Positions 9,466 to 21,500 of a DNA stretch of 64,000 nt are shown here, piece by piece. Positions within the stretch are counted from its first letter, which is position 1; every line of letters starts with the position of its first letter. The stretch comes from Lindgomyces ingoldianus. Taxonomy: Eukaryota > Ascomycota > Dothideomycetes > Pleosporales > Lindgomycetaceae. The stretch lies in contig NW_022985171.1 in assembly GCF_010093535.1 (NCBI RefSeq), forward strand, positions 325,779 through 389,778. The letters are read 5' to 3'. Under the pieces are notes generated by a model that saw only the letters and a list, made by a program, of their open reading frames with translations, ran no database searches and had not been told where the DNA came from. Both the position numbers and the translations under genes were made by a program.

Positions 9466-11181
9466 ATGGCCACACAGCTCACAAGAGAACTCCAGCCAGA
9501 CTGCTGTAGTATCGTTGAGTGGGCGCTGTCTGGTCAGTACGACCCGACGAAGCCAGTACTGATAGATGCTTGCGAGTCTGACCCACCACGGTCTATATCC
9601 AAGAACAAGGCTATTGAGCTTATTGCTTCTCTCACTGGTATATTCGAGAAGAACACAACCGTGTGCCTCCACCTCGCAAACGACATCCTTTACCCGGTCT
9701 TAGTGCTTGCTATCTACGGCTCATCATGCCGCTGGACAGGTACAAACACTGCATATACTATCCCTGAGCTGGAGCATCACATTCGAGTTTCTGACACCAA
9801 GTATGTGATTACTAAAGAGGACCATCTTGAAACTGTGCGCGCCGCTGCAGGCTCGGCAGAAATTATTATCTTCACTGATATCTTGTTCGAAAGGCGTGGT
9901 GGAAGTAGCGCCTCACCTCAGGAGTTTCGAACTCTGCACGATCTCCAAAGAAAGTCAAATGTAGAGAGCCTGTATGCTACAATCCGCGATATTGACCTCC
10001 AATCGGTCTCTACTCTCGCATCGACGTCAGGTACTACTGGTCGACCGAAGATGGCCGCACGCACACAACAGGCTATGGTGCTTGAGAGTGCCGCGATAGA
10101 AGAACATCCCAAACCTTACCAAGTGCGGCGCCTTTATTGCACTCCCATATTCCACGGCCTTTCGGCACCAGAGATGGTAGGTCATTTTCCCTCGTCGACT
10201 CTGCTTCTTATTGACGCTTTAGATCATCAATGCTCTTCGACTCGGCGTTCCATCGTATTTCATGAAACGCTATGACGATGTCCTATATCCTCAAAAGATC
10301 CAGGAGTTCGATATTACAGAGACTTTCGCGCCGCCACCAATGATGGTCAGGCTTATAAACAACACGCCTGAAGCGCAAAAGCAGCTCCAGTCACTTCGCA
10401 CAGTCTATACCGGTGGGGCAGCGCTTGTACCAGAGTTGAGAGCCAAATTTCTCAAGCTTTTTGATCAGTCCAACGCTCCGCTAGTCACTCAAGTCTGGGG
10501 CATGATGGAGTGCGGCTGGATGACAACTTTCAAGTATCCTGAGAACGATGGCACTTCCTCTATTGGTCGCTTATTGCCTGGTTGTAGGATCGAGTTGAGC
10601 ACAGCTCGCCATACATTGCCAAACGGCCAGGAGGCCGGCGAAATGTATGCCCACAGCCCCTATGGCATGTCGTGCTACTGGCATAACGAGGAAGCGACCA
10701 AACGAGCGTTCCAAGATAAAGATCACTACTGGCTGAAAACAGGAGACATTGGCTATGTGAAGGATGGGAAAGTGTACGTGGTGGACCGCGAGAAAGACAT
10801 ATTCAAAGTCAATGGCTTCCAGGTATGAGACTGCGGGCGAGAGCCGTAAGCATATATATGTGTCCGAAAATGGCTAACATCTCGCCCTTGCATTTTTAGG
10901 TAGCTCCTCCAGAGCTCGAGGATGCATTTATGGCATTGTCTGACGTGAGGGATGCTGGAGTTATCGGTTCCGGTCACAATCAAGGCTCCGGAGAGCATCC
11001 AATAGCGTTTGTCGTACGTGCCAACACATCCGTCACCGCCGAGGAGCTGAAGCAGCAACTTTGTCACCGCCTTACCCGCTATAAAGTCAATTCATGCGAT
11101 ATTCGGTTCATTGACGCTATTCCGAAGAGTGTGACGGGGAAGATTCTAAAGAATGAGTTGCGCAAGCTCGCTGCATCATAA
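9466..11181 (+). CDS. Acyl-CoA synthetase / 4-coumarate-CoA ligase-like adenylating enzyme
   Basis: Three exons (9466-10176, 10223-10822 and 10900-11181) with phase-0 introns of 46 and 77 nt give a 530-residue protein. The ATP-binding P-loop is STSGTTGRPK at about 186-195. The hinge and C-terminal motifs are TGDIGY (410-415), DREKD (425-429) and the end motif PKSVTGKILK, with the likely catalytic lysine near 518. All core motifs of the ANL superfamily are intact. Such enzymes activate a carboxylic acid as acyl-AMP and load it onto CoA or another thiol. No peroxisomal SKL ends the protein (it ends LAAS). It is transcribed away from the acyltransferase. Related adenylating enzymes occur in fungal toxin clusters, but the substrate here is unknown. 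Confidence 0.9.
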
Positions 11182-12077
11182 ATGCGATAACTCTATCCTG
11201 GGTGAGCCGGAGGAAGACAATGATGGCAAGGGATAGTGCTGGCCGGGTGAACTCTGCCAAGGAGTTTGGGGACGAGGGTAATGACGAGAAACGTTTTGAA
11301 AAGAATAAGTACAGAGACGTTTGACCTAGACAAAAGCAGTAACGATCGGCGGTGAGCGCGGTGAAGTGTAAGTCAGACTGACTTGCGAGCTAGCCAAATC
11401 ATGGAAGACTTTGTAGTCCTTGAAATACAGTCAATTGCATCATTCTCGGTCCAGGTTCGTTGTATGAATGCCGATTCAGCGGAAATATTTGCTACATTCT
11501 CGTCTTTCTTGGTTGCAGTAAGCTTCCTTGCATACGAACCTTCTGTAAGCAAAGGACATGTGAGTGTTTCTACAGCAATACAGAGAGGCCGGGATTGTCT
11601 ACGAAATATCACTGTATACCGAGGGGAAGAAAAGTTACTTTGACGGTTCAAGCCGTTGTGATTTCTGCATGGACTACCAAAGAATTCTCAATGAGTTAGA
11701 GCAGAATGGAATGGCTCCAAAAAAAAAAAGATCAGAGTTTATGTTAACCGCGTTGCGAAACACTACCCTACCTAGCCAGGAATCGAATGAAGTAGCTTTC
11801 ACAAGATCAATGAGCAGAACACATTTCTGGATCTGGTGAACGTTGTGAGCAATCTTCCATAAGAGGATAAGTCTGAAGAGTAGTACGATGTCTGTGATTT
11901 GGCCAACTTTATAAAGAAGACTTGTAATCGAAGCCAGAAACGACAAAGCAAGAAAAGTGCTAGCAAAGGCTCTTCTTGTGAACACTGTCAGAAGCTCTGC
12001 CATACAAAGGACTGTTGTTGTCAGTTTCATCCTAGTTTTAGCGTAGTTTTTAACTTTACTATATGATAATTAGATTA
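11182..12077. other. Unrecognised stretch after the ligase gene
   Basis: Overlapping open frames occur around 11383-11839 (plus) and 11674-12030 (minus). The plus-strand frame from 11564 contains a CxxC pair and a run of lysines, but I cannot assign it to a family or build a credible exon model. It is possibly a decayed gene remnant. RIP-type AT enrichment begins near the right end. Confidence 0.3.
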
Positions 12078-12275
12078 ACGTGTTTCATAAGAGAGTGGAC
12101 CACCCAAGTGAGCGGACTAGTAAACACTGCCCAAACGCCTGTGCAGCAGAATAGTATGCTATTATATATAGTTAAAGTATAAAAAATCATTATAGTGTTA
12201 CGCTATATTGCTGCGTAGGTGTTTTAGTAGAGTTTATTAGTTTACTTAGATAGTCTACTTGCTTATAAAACATGT
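12078..12275. mobile_element. MITE of about 198 bp with ACGTGTTT termini and TA target duplication
   Basis: The left end ACGTGTTTCATAAG and the right end read inward ACATGTTTTATAAG are imperfect inverted repeats over about 45 bp, with mainly C-to-T and G-to-A differences. The element is flanked by TA at 12076-12077 and 12276-12277, as in Tc1/mariner and pogo elements. It is too short to code for anything. A second copy of its right end lies at 18276-18336. Confidence 0.7.
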
Positions 12276-12663
12276 TAATACTATTTTTTATACTTAAAAT
12301 AAGTTTCAACTAGCGCTAGGTAAGCGCTAAGTATTTATAAACAGTTTACTAATTATATAAGCAGTTTTAATATTTTTTTTTATTTAAGTGTATACTTAAT
12401 AAAGGTATTAACTTAAATCTTACTAATAAGTATATTATTTTATATAAACACTTTTAATAGTAGTATACTATGTAAAGCAAAGCTAAAATACTTTTAATAA
12501 TTACCTTCTTTTTTACTTAATAAATTGTTATAATTTTACTTTATAGCTATATTACAAGTGTTTTCTTATATATTAGCAGTGTATTGTTAATTTTAACGTG
12601 TTATATACTACTATAGCGTGTTATTTACCTTTTACCTACTTGAAAGTAAGATTAAATATAGTA
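12276..12663. other. AT-rich RIP-type stretch without a gene
   Basis: The sequence is dominated by A and T with many TAG, TTA and TAA trinucleotides. No frame or repeat boundary is recognisable. Confidence 0.5.
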
Positions 12664-12791
12664 TGTAAGGACGGAGCTATGTACCACTGCGCTAATACAA
12701 CCAAAAAGGTGCGAATAATCAACTAACAGTTGATCTTGCGTACAGAATAGTATATATTCCCGTCGCACGTAAGCGCCATCTCGGCCTTACA
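12664..12791 (+). mobile_element. 128-bp TG..CA element with 5-bp target duplication (solo small LTR or MITE)
   Basis: It begins TGTAAGGACGGAGC, ends GGCCTTACA and is flanked on both sides by TAGTA (12659-12663 and 12792-12796). TG..CA ends and a 5-bp duplication are the marks of an LTR; the terminal TGTAAGG/CCTTACA inverted repeat would also suit a MITE. An exact-length relative in the reverse direction is found at 60401-60528. Confidence 0.75.
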
Positions 12792-12835
12792 TAGTAAAGA
12801 ATAGATCCCCTTTAGTATAGGCTTTCTATACGTTG

Positions 12836-13216
12836 TGTTGCAAAGATATTACATATTGTTGTTGCGCATGCGTTTGTCAGATATGCGCACCTACTGTCAA
12901 GACAGGAGGAACGTTTGACGAAAGCTGCTACATAGTACGAGCAATAAGCTCGAACAGTATGTTGCTGCAAATTGCTGCATTTTACAGCATGTTGCAGCAA
13001 ATTGCAGCAAATTGCAGCATGTTGCAAGCTGGTCGCGCATAGGGCTAGTGCGCGAGGGACTCAGATCAGCAGAACAAAAAGCCGAGCAACACAAGTAGAG
13101 CAGAAAAAGGATTAATAAATAAAACACAATTAATACAATTAATTAATCATCCTATACATCATATCTAAACCCATTATTCATCTTAGAAAGCCTAGAAACA
13201 GTGCTTTAATCTAACA
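12836..13216 (+). repeat. Left LTR of the copia element
   Basis: It starts TGTTGCAAAG and ends TCTAACA. It contains a CAG/CTG-rich imperfect hairpin (about 12958-13027). Its 3' half is RIP-mutated compared with the right LTR (for example attaataaat against attgataaat). Small open frames in it on both strands are products of the hairpin repeat. Confidence 0.85.
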
Positions 13217-13248
13217 ATTAAGAGTCTCAGTGCCTCCATTGATACAAA

Positions 13249-13578
13249 ATGGCCACCCAGCCTCCTCGAGACGCGACAGTCGTCCTTCGAGACCACACCG
13301 ACTACAGAGCCTGGATGATGCAGCTGCAATTAAGATGTGTAGCGCACGGCATCTGGCCGCAAGTGGATCCTAAGTTGACCATCCAAATGATCTCCAAACC
13401 AAGAGCTCTAGAGATGCTGCTAATAGCTGAGTTTTCACCAGCCTCCAACGTCAAAACGCCTACGCACCTGAACAAGCTATTAACAAGCGGTGTTAGAGCC
13501 TTTAAAGAAGCCATTAAATACTACAAGATTAAGGCTAACAAGTACAAGAGTAACAGACATAATTATAAAAGAGAGTAA
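13249..13578 (+). pseudogene. copia gag remnant
   Basis: A 109-codon frame, starting 32 bp after the left LTR, resembles the N terminus of fungal copia Gag (VLRDHTDYRAWMMQLQLRC). It is nearly free of RIP damage, then ends at a TAA where the heavily mutated region begins. In intact elements this polyprotein would continue through protease, integrase and reverse transcriptase. Confidence 0.6.
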
Positions 13579-16500
13579 TTAAGCTTCTAACAGATTATTG
13601 TCTTTATCTAGTCAACAGTCAGCCCGCATCTGCAGCGTACATGCTGTTCCCTAGATTAACTACTTAGACAGTGGATTACAAACCTTAAAGCTACAGTAGG
13701 TGTTAACAACTAATTTAAACAAGAACGCGCGCGCGACTAATACAATGCATCCCTAAAGCTGCTAAGAAACGCGAGCATATGGGACCTATGGCTAGCAGAG
13801 TATGACTACGCTGCCACAGAAGCGGAGACACAAAATGTTCTAGAAACAACACAGTTTAATGCTATAGCAAAGGACTTTCTAACTGCTATAAATAAAGTCA
13901 CCCCTTATTAGTCTATAACCTTTTAGAAAAGCAGACAGTTTGCACTAAACATAAATTAAAAAGAAATAATAAAGCGCTTCTAAGAACATATAATGTTAAA
14001 TTATCTAATATATATAGGAAAGCATAAAGCTGCCTTTACAACAGATAACTTGTTATACTTTACTAAAAGTAGAAAAACTACCTAGGGCACAAACAGGGAC
14101 GCCTGTAGTGCAGAAGTTGCAACATTAAGAAAATAAAGTAAACCTTAACATTAATGTTATTAAGAAGATAATAAGAAGTTATCTTTAAGCTAGAAACCTG
14201 CTAAAACAAGAGGCACTAAATGTCCTGCATGCAGACACATCTATGCACTAAAGGACTGCTTCTATGTCTATCTAGACAGAGCACTAGACTAGTAAATGCT
14301 AAATAAAAGAGTTAAAGAGCTTGTAGCATTAAAGCGCAAGCACAACTTAGAATTTTAAGGCCTACTAAGAGGGCAGTGTAGACATAATTTAAGAATACTA
14401 ATTCTAAAGAGTTTACATACACCTACGCTAGAGATACAAGAAGACTAACTTAAAAGCTAGAAAGTATTAAGAGTTAAGGCAGCTACATTGCTAGCTATAG
14501 TTAATTTAAACTAGAATAGATATCTGCTAAGAGAATTATTTATCCTTAACTTAGGCTTAACATGCTATATTATAAATAATTTTAATTAGATCTACAACTA
14601 TTATCTACTAACACTAGAAGACTTTATCTAGTCTAGAAACTCTTGCATATAAATTTAAAGCTACAGATTAATTACACTAAGCCTAAAAAGTAAGTATAGA
14701 ACATATAGTTAAGCATACAGTCTTATACTTTATAATGCTGCACTGTGCTTAGACCTGCTGTGCAACCTAGTCTTGTTCTGCCTACTGCGATAGAAAGGAA
14801 TCTAGTAGGACACATAAGCAGAGCTAACTGCTTTAAAGGCTCTAGACAGGACAATAATTAAAGATCTTATAAAGATCTATAGCTAATAAGTGTTAGAGTA
14901 CTATCTACTACAGGAGGGCTTATATTATACACACATAATTAACACAAGAACTAAACATAGTCTATAAAAGGTATTAGCAGAGCTATAGCATAAGCGTCTA
15001 GAACACCTTAGACTAGCTACACTTTAACACCTTGTATAGTAAGCTAAGAGGGTGTAAATTAAAGGAATTACAACAGTCTAATGTAACTTATGTAGCAGAG
15101 CTAAGATACAATAATAAATTAGCTGCGCACTGCAAATTAGCAATAGCAGACCTAGCAAGAGACTATTAATTAATTTCTATGCATACAAAGCACAGAGCAT
15201 TATAAAAAAGTAGAGTTAAATGCTAATTACTAATAAGTATTCTAGCCTCTAGTAGGACCTCTACTTTAAGAATAACAGGCCTACTAAATTAATTATTAAA
15301 GCTTTTATAATCTTTATCTTCTTTCTAAAGAACTATTATAACATTACTATAAAAGTTATTAAAGCTAACAACAAGATTACAATAGTAAAACTAGAAGTAG
15401 AACACTAGCTAGCATTGCAGAGAATAACTGTTAAGCCTTTAGCACTAGATATATAAGCCTAGAACAGAGAAGCTAAACACTTAAAGGGTGTGAACAAGGA
15501 GAAGTCACAGGCTATGCAACTAGATGCTAACCTACTATAAGACGTATAGCTATACATCACTAGAGCCAGCGTATACCTATACAATTAGACGCTAAACTAT
15601 GCTAACAACTAGAAGACACTATACAAGATCTTCTTTATATAAGCAGCTCTAAATAATAAAGTTGTTACATTAATTTAAAAGCTAAGCTTTACACATCTAA
15701 GAGCCTATAGCTGTAAAGCATTTATAATAACTAATAACACGCATTAGAATAAATCTAAGCTATAGAGGCTAGACCTAAAGGCGTAGATTAGATATCTAGT
15801 TAGGTACTAATTATTAAACATCTACTGCGTATAGATACTACTGCTAGTAAAAGTAATCTGTACACGCAACATTATTTTTAATAAACACTTAATCTTTAGC
15901 AGTAAGCCTAAAGACCTAATAGATAACCTTATGCATAACATAGTAAAAAAAATTACTATATACATTAAAATAATTAAGCTTCTAACACCTAGTTATTAGC
16001 TAAAGATAAAGTTATTCTATAAAGACAACACTGTAGATAATATATTAAATTTTAACAAAGTAGACCTACTAGGCTACTATTAAGAAAGGAAGATTAGAGA
16101 TAACTATCTGTCTCCTCTAAACACTCTGCTACCTGCAGCATTGCTTATGCAGTTAATAGCTAGAGCAGCACTAAAGCTAAGCTAAATAAAGTTACTAAAG
16201 ACTATACTATAGGCTACAGCCTTTATAGCTAGCATAAGATCTAGAAGTGTAGGAAAGCATAGCAGCAAGACGCTAGATAAAGCAGCATTAATAAAAATGC
16301 TATTTAAAAGAAAGACACCTTATAAAAGCTAGCTGCTACCTCTACTATTAACTTAAAAGCAACTAGAGGAGCACCCTCTACATAAGATGTTTAAGGCAGC
16401 AGAAAGAACGCACCTAGACAGTTATTAGACAATAAAATCCTAGACAGAGGTCTAGACAAAGCTAATTAAGGCAGCTAGACAGCAGATTCTAGATTATATG

Positions 16501-17894
16501 TGGGTGTACACCTACAAGCTTAACAAGCACTATAGATTACAAAGATGTAAGGCGCAACTAGTAGTTTACAGCAATTAACAGAGAAACATTACTACATAAG
16601 ATACCTACACTGCCACCCTAGCAGGACGCTTATTTTAAATGCTAATAGTAATATCTGCACGCTTTAACCTAGAGCTTAAACAATACAACATAACTAACGC
16701 GTTTGTACATGCAGCAATTAACCGTGATATCTACATGCAGATGCTAAGAGGCTATTAGAAACTAGGTACAATACTAAAGCTTTAAAAGGCACTATATAGC
16801 CTATAAATTTCTTCTCTACTCTAGTAACACTATTTTATAATAACTCTTAAAGGCCTTAGGTTTTTAGCTGTTCTACATAAACCCTGCTGCATAACTAAAG
16901 CTAGAATATTTGTCTTCTTCTATGTAGACAACCTTATTGTTGCGCACAAGAAAGGCTCTAAAGCAGATGCACAGCGTGTAGTAGACTAGTTACAAGAGAA
17001 GTATACCCTAACAGAAGGCAAGGACCTATAATAGTTCCTAGGAGTTAAGATTATTAGAGATTAACAGTAATAAATAATTTAGCTGTTACAGGCATTATAT
17101 ATTAACAAGATAGCTAGGCTAGCTAACAGAAAGGACCTGCAGCACGCTACACCTATAAGTAGGATTAAACTTATGCCGCAATCTAGTTTTGCAACCCTAT
17201 TAGAAGTAAATTAATATTAGCAGAAGATTAGATCTCTGCTCTTTGCAGCAGTTACTACAAGACTAGACATCGCCTTTGCCACATCACGCCTCGCACAGTT
17301 TCTCACGAATCCCGCATCTGACCATCAGGATGCAGCTGATCGAGTCATCCTGTACCTACATGCGACACAGACGTACGCACTCTAATTAGGAGGAGAAGAC
17401 TACCTTGTAGTAGCAAGTAATGCGTTATTTATAGACAATACACTAGATAAGAAGAGCTCTTAGGGCTATGTTATTTAACTATTTAGCAGATAGATTGCAT
17501 AGCAAGCAAACAAATAAGATATAGTTATAATGTTAACAACAAAAGCAGAATTACTTGCACTGTTCTAAGTTGCTAAGGAAGCTATGTTTACAAGAATGCT
17601 TCTTAACAAACTGCAGGTTAAGCTGCCTAATTTAACTATTACAATCTAGTGCAACAACAAGCAGACAATCTAACTAGTAAACAAAGAGATATCTCAACTT
17701 TAAACTAAGCTCCAACATGTCAACATCCATAACCACTAGCTCTGACAGGAAGTCTCTTGACAAATAATTAAGGTTGTCCATGTCCCCTCTAGCGAGATGC
17801 TTGCGGACAGACTCACTAAAGCGCTTCTAGCCAGCAAATGGCCAAGCTTTCTTCAGCAAATTCGGCTAGTTGACGTCAGGGAGAGGATAGTCAG
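13579..17894 (+). pseudogene. copia pol remnant (integrase, reverse transcriptase, RNase H)
   Basis: Stop-riddled translation still shows copia reverse transcriptase near 16500-16800 (YKLNKHYRLQRCKAQLVV; NAFVHAAINRDIYMQM) and near 16910 (FFYVDN for the YVDD box). RNase H follows around 17270-17600, and the end reads SEMLADRLTKALLASKWPSF (17790-17850). Two blocks, 17262-17386 and about 17697-17894, are almost unmutated and have sharp borders with the RIP-damaged sequence. Confidence 0.75.
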
Positions 17895-18275
17895 TNNNNN
17901 NNNNNNNNNNNNNNNNNNNNNNNNNNNNNNNNNNNNNNNNNNNNNNNNNNNNNNNNNNNNNNNNNNNNNNNNNNNNNNNNNNNNNNNNNNNNNNNNNNNN
18001 NNNNNNNNNNNNNNNNNNNNNNNNNNNNNNNNNNNNNNNNNNNNNNNNNNNNNNNNNNNNTTGCAGCAAATTGCAGCATGTTGCAAGCTGGTCGCGCATA
18101 GGGCTAGTGCGCGAGGGACTCAGATCGGCAGAACAAAAAGCCGAGCAACACAAGTAGAGCAGAAAAAGGATTGATAAATAAAACACAATCAATACAATCA
18201 ATCAATCATCCCATACATCATATCTAAACCCATCATTCATCTCAGGAAGCCCAGAAACAGTGCTTCAATCTGACA
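17895..18275 (+). repeat. Right LTR of the copia element, containing the assembly gap
   Basis: The visible part (18061-18275) matches the left LTR but keeps C and G where the left copy has T and A. The run of N (17896-18060, 165 bases) is exactly the length needed to make this LTR 381 bp like its partner, so the gap hides only LTR sequence. The ORFs spanning the Ns have no meaning. Confidence 0.8.
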
Positions 18276-18336
18276 GCGTTTTACTAGAGTTTGCTAGCCC
18301 GCTTACTTAGGTAGTCCGCTCGCTTGTGAAACACGT
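18276..18336. mobile_element. Right end of a second MITE copy, split by the copia insertion
   Basis: Reads as a less mutated version of 12216-12275 and ends TGTGAAACACGT followed by TA (18337-18338). It begins directly at the copia LTR end. The left half of this copy could not be identified with confidence upstream of 12836. Confidence 0.6.
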
Positions 18337-18592
18337 TATCGAAATTAATAATATAGCTGTGTGTACTTAAAGATTTCTTCTAAGACATTGCTAATACATT
18401 GCTTGTTATTGTAACGTTAGAACCACTTTGAATCTCAAAATGGATTGTGCGAGGTATGAGTCATCAAGGCTTGGTATTGCCAAGAAAGGTCGGCCGAGGT
18501 ACGCCATTAGGTGGCCAGAGCTGTATGCTCCGCTACACTAGCACTTTTAGGCATCCTATCTTTCACAAGCCAAAGCGCTATCTTCTCTCACC

Positions 18593-21500
18593 ATGGCGCG
18601 ACTTGGGCGGGCCGGGTTCCTCGGAATCGCGATGGTGTTCCACGTGATTTACATTTACTCCATCTTTGACATCTACTTCGTGTCGCCGATTGTGCACGGA
18701 ATGCGCGCATACAAAGTCGATACCCCTCAACCTCCCGCCAAGCGATTGGTTTTGTATGTTGGTATGTTCATCACTCTTTCCTCATCACATGACTATTGCA
18801 TACTGACCTGAGTTATGCAGGCGACGGGCTCCGAGCGGACAAAGCGTTCCAATTCTTTCCTGATCCTTCAAGGTCCGCAAACGATTCTTTAACTCAGGAT
18901 GTCGTCCCCATGGCGCCTTTCCTCCGCTCCCGAGTCCTCGAACACGGCACCTTCGGCGTCTCCCACACCCGCGTCCCCACTGAATCTCGACCTGGACATG
19001 TCGCCCTCATCGCAGGGTTGTATGAAGACGTGGCAGCAGTGACCACAGGATGGAAACTCAACCCCGTCAACTTCGACAGCGTATTCAACAGAAGCCGACA
19101 TACCTGGAGCTGGGGTAGTCCGGATATCTTGCCCATGTTCTCGACCGGTGCTGTGCCAGGGCGAGTCGAAGATCAGATGTACGAAGCTGAATTTGAGGAT
19201 TATAGTAAAGATGCTACGGAGCTGGATTACTGGGTTTTTGATCGAGTTAAGAAGCTGTTCAAGGACGCTGACACGGACGAAGAGTTGAATACGAGGCTGA
19301 GGCAGGATAAGATTGTGTTTTTCTTGCATTTGCTGGGCCTGGATACCACAGGACATGCGCATCGGCCGTATTCGCAAGAATATTTGAGGAATATCCAGAT
19401 TGTAGATGAGGGTGTGCAGGAGATTACGGAGATTATCAGTAAGTTTTATGGGGATGGTAAGACGGCTTTTATCTTTACAGCGGATCATGGGATGAGTGAT
19501 TGGGGGAGTCATGGAGATGGACACCCGGATAATACGAGGACGCCGCTGATTGCTTGGGGATCTGGAGTTGCGGAGCCGAGGACGGTGAAGAGTGGTAAGG
19601 CACCGGGTCATGAAGATGGCTTCTCTAGTGACTGGCAGTTGGATCATGTTCACCGCCATGATGTTGCTCAAGCGGATGTCGCGGCTCTTATGGCGTACCT
19701 TGCTGGCCTTGAATTTCCGGTCAACTCGGTTGGAGAGCTCCCGCTATCGTTCCTGGACGTCACTGATGAGCAAAAAGCAAAGGCTCTGCTTGTTAATGCG
19801 AAAGAGATTCTGGAGATGTATCATGTTAAGGAGCGCGAGAAGATGGCCGAAGTCCTGCATTACAAGCCTTACTCTGGCTTTGCCGATGCTGCAAACAGCG
19901 TCGAGAATCGTCTAGCATCCATTGAACAACTCATCCGGGAACAAGATTACAAGACCGCAATGAAACAATCTGACGAGCTGATTAAGATTGGTTTGCAGGG
20001 TCTTAGGTATTTGCAGACATATGCGTGGCTATTTCTGCGAACATTGGTCACGGTAGGTTATCTTGGCTGGATCGCATTCGCTTTCACGACAGCCATAGAT
20101 GTCTACATGCTCGATGGCAAGGTCGATGTGCAGAGGACACCCGAACTCATCATAACTTTTGCTTCGATCCTAGTCGGGCTTTACAGTCTGCTCATTTTCC
20201 AGACCTCACCAATCACGTACTACGCGTACGCCTTCTTTCCGGTCGTGTTTTGGGAAGAGGTTTTCGCGAGGTCGAGGTCGTTGGTCGAAGGCAAGAACAA
20301 ACTGTTTTCGCAGTTTTCAAAGAGTGATACAGCTAAATTTGCGTTGAACATCGCTGCATATCTGGCCTTGCTGGAAGTCATGGTGAGTGTAGCCGGATTC
20401 CACAATCAACACTTGCTTACGAGTTTCACAGGTTCAAAGCTACTACAATCGACAGATCTACACAATAATCTACCTAGCCGCTACCGCTTGGCCACTGCTC
20501 TACGGCACAGACTTCATCAAGACAAACTTCCTCCTCTGCACTACATGGGCGCTTTCCTGCACTGCTATGAGCGTCTTCACTCTTCTCCCAGCTAACAAAT
20601 TGGAGGACACAACCCTCATGTACGTAGAGCCCATACAACAAAGTATCTTACAGCTGACTCTATCTCAGTTTTGTAGGTGGTATCCTCATCCTTCTAGTCG
20701 GCGTTTTTTATATTGCGTTCGAAAAGAGTCTATTGGTACCCACCGAGCCCTCAAAAGATGGACTGAGCGCAGCAGATGCCGATGGTGTGTCGAGAGCGAT
20801 TCTTAGCTTGCAGGTCGGACTGGTTGCTCTTGCAATGCTTGTCACGAGGTCGAGTGTGGCTTCTTTACAGGCTAAGCAGGGACTTCCACTTGGAACACAG
20901 ATTGTTGGATGGGCTACGTTGGGTAAGTACTTTTTTTTCTTTCTCTTTTCCTTGCAGTTTGGACACGCAAAATGGACGACTCATGCGACTCGCGACGTCC
21001 ATCTACATTCCTATCCAATATTGTATACGAGAATCGACATCAACTGCTAGCTATGGGCATATTTGCCAGCAACGCGCAAAGCTTGGAAGATGTCTTGATC
21101 GCCATGGAGTACTCCTGGCGATCGTTTTGGCCACAAAGTCTTTGTACGAGGATTTGGCTGGGCGCATTCTTGATCTTCTGTCTCCCGCTAGCAATTTTTG
21201 TGGCATCAGTTTTCGAGATATGCTTCCGAGTGCCGTTTAAACTGGTCTTCAAGTCGGTGGCTGGCAGCACGAGACGAAGCATATTGGTACGATTGTACAT
21301 ACGCCTCGCCCCGTCACAAACTTATCGTCCACCTCCATGACGAGATCGCCGCTGCTCAGCTTGATGGCACGGCAGAGTCAATGTGTGAGAAGGGTACAAG
21401 AGCTCAGAAGACATCAACTTGGACCAAGAGGACAGTCACCTAGACATGGACCAAGGACATCTATATGCCGCCGTTGGCTATACGACCAGGGCATTGGAAC

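Larger units (their letters stand above)
12836..18275 (+). mobile_element. Ty1/copia LTR retrotransposon, RIP-degraded
   Basis: Two LTRs of equal length (381 bp) bound the element at 12836-13216 and 17895-18275. Inside, on plus, come a gag remnant and then a pol in copia order ending with reverse transcriptase and RNase H. The interior carries dozens of stop codons, mostly TAG in place of CAG or TGG. The flanks acgtt (left) and gcgtt (right) could be one mutated target duplication if each LTR starts one base earlier. The element sits in a MITE, whose right end follows directly at 18276. Confidence 0.85.

Noticed and set aside
12812..13127. Overlapping Cys/Leu/Gln-rich open frames on both strands
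   Set aside because: They lie in the copia LTR and are translations of its CAG/CTG hairpin repeat; the same frames recur in the right LTR.
17797..18201. ORFs running through the run of Ns
   Set aside because: An unknown sequence cannot support a reading frame, and the surroundings are the end of copia pol and its LTR.
18889..19671. 260-codon minus-strand frame
   Set aside because: Antisense shadow of the mcd4 catalytic domain.
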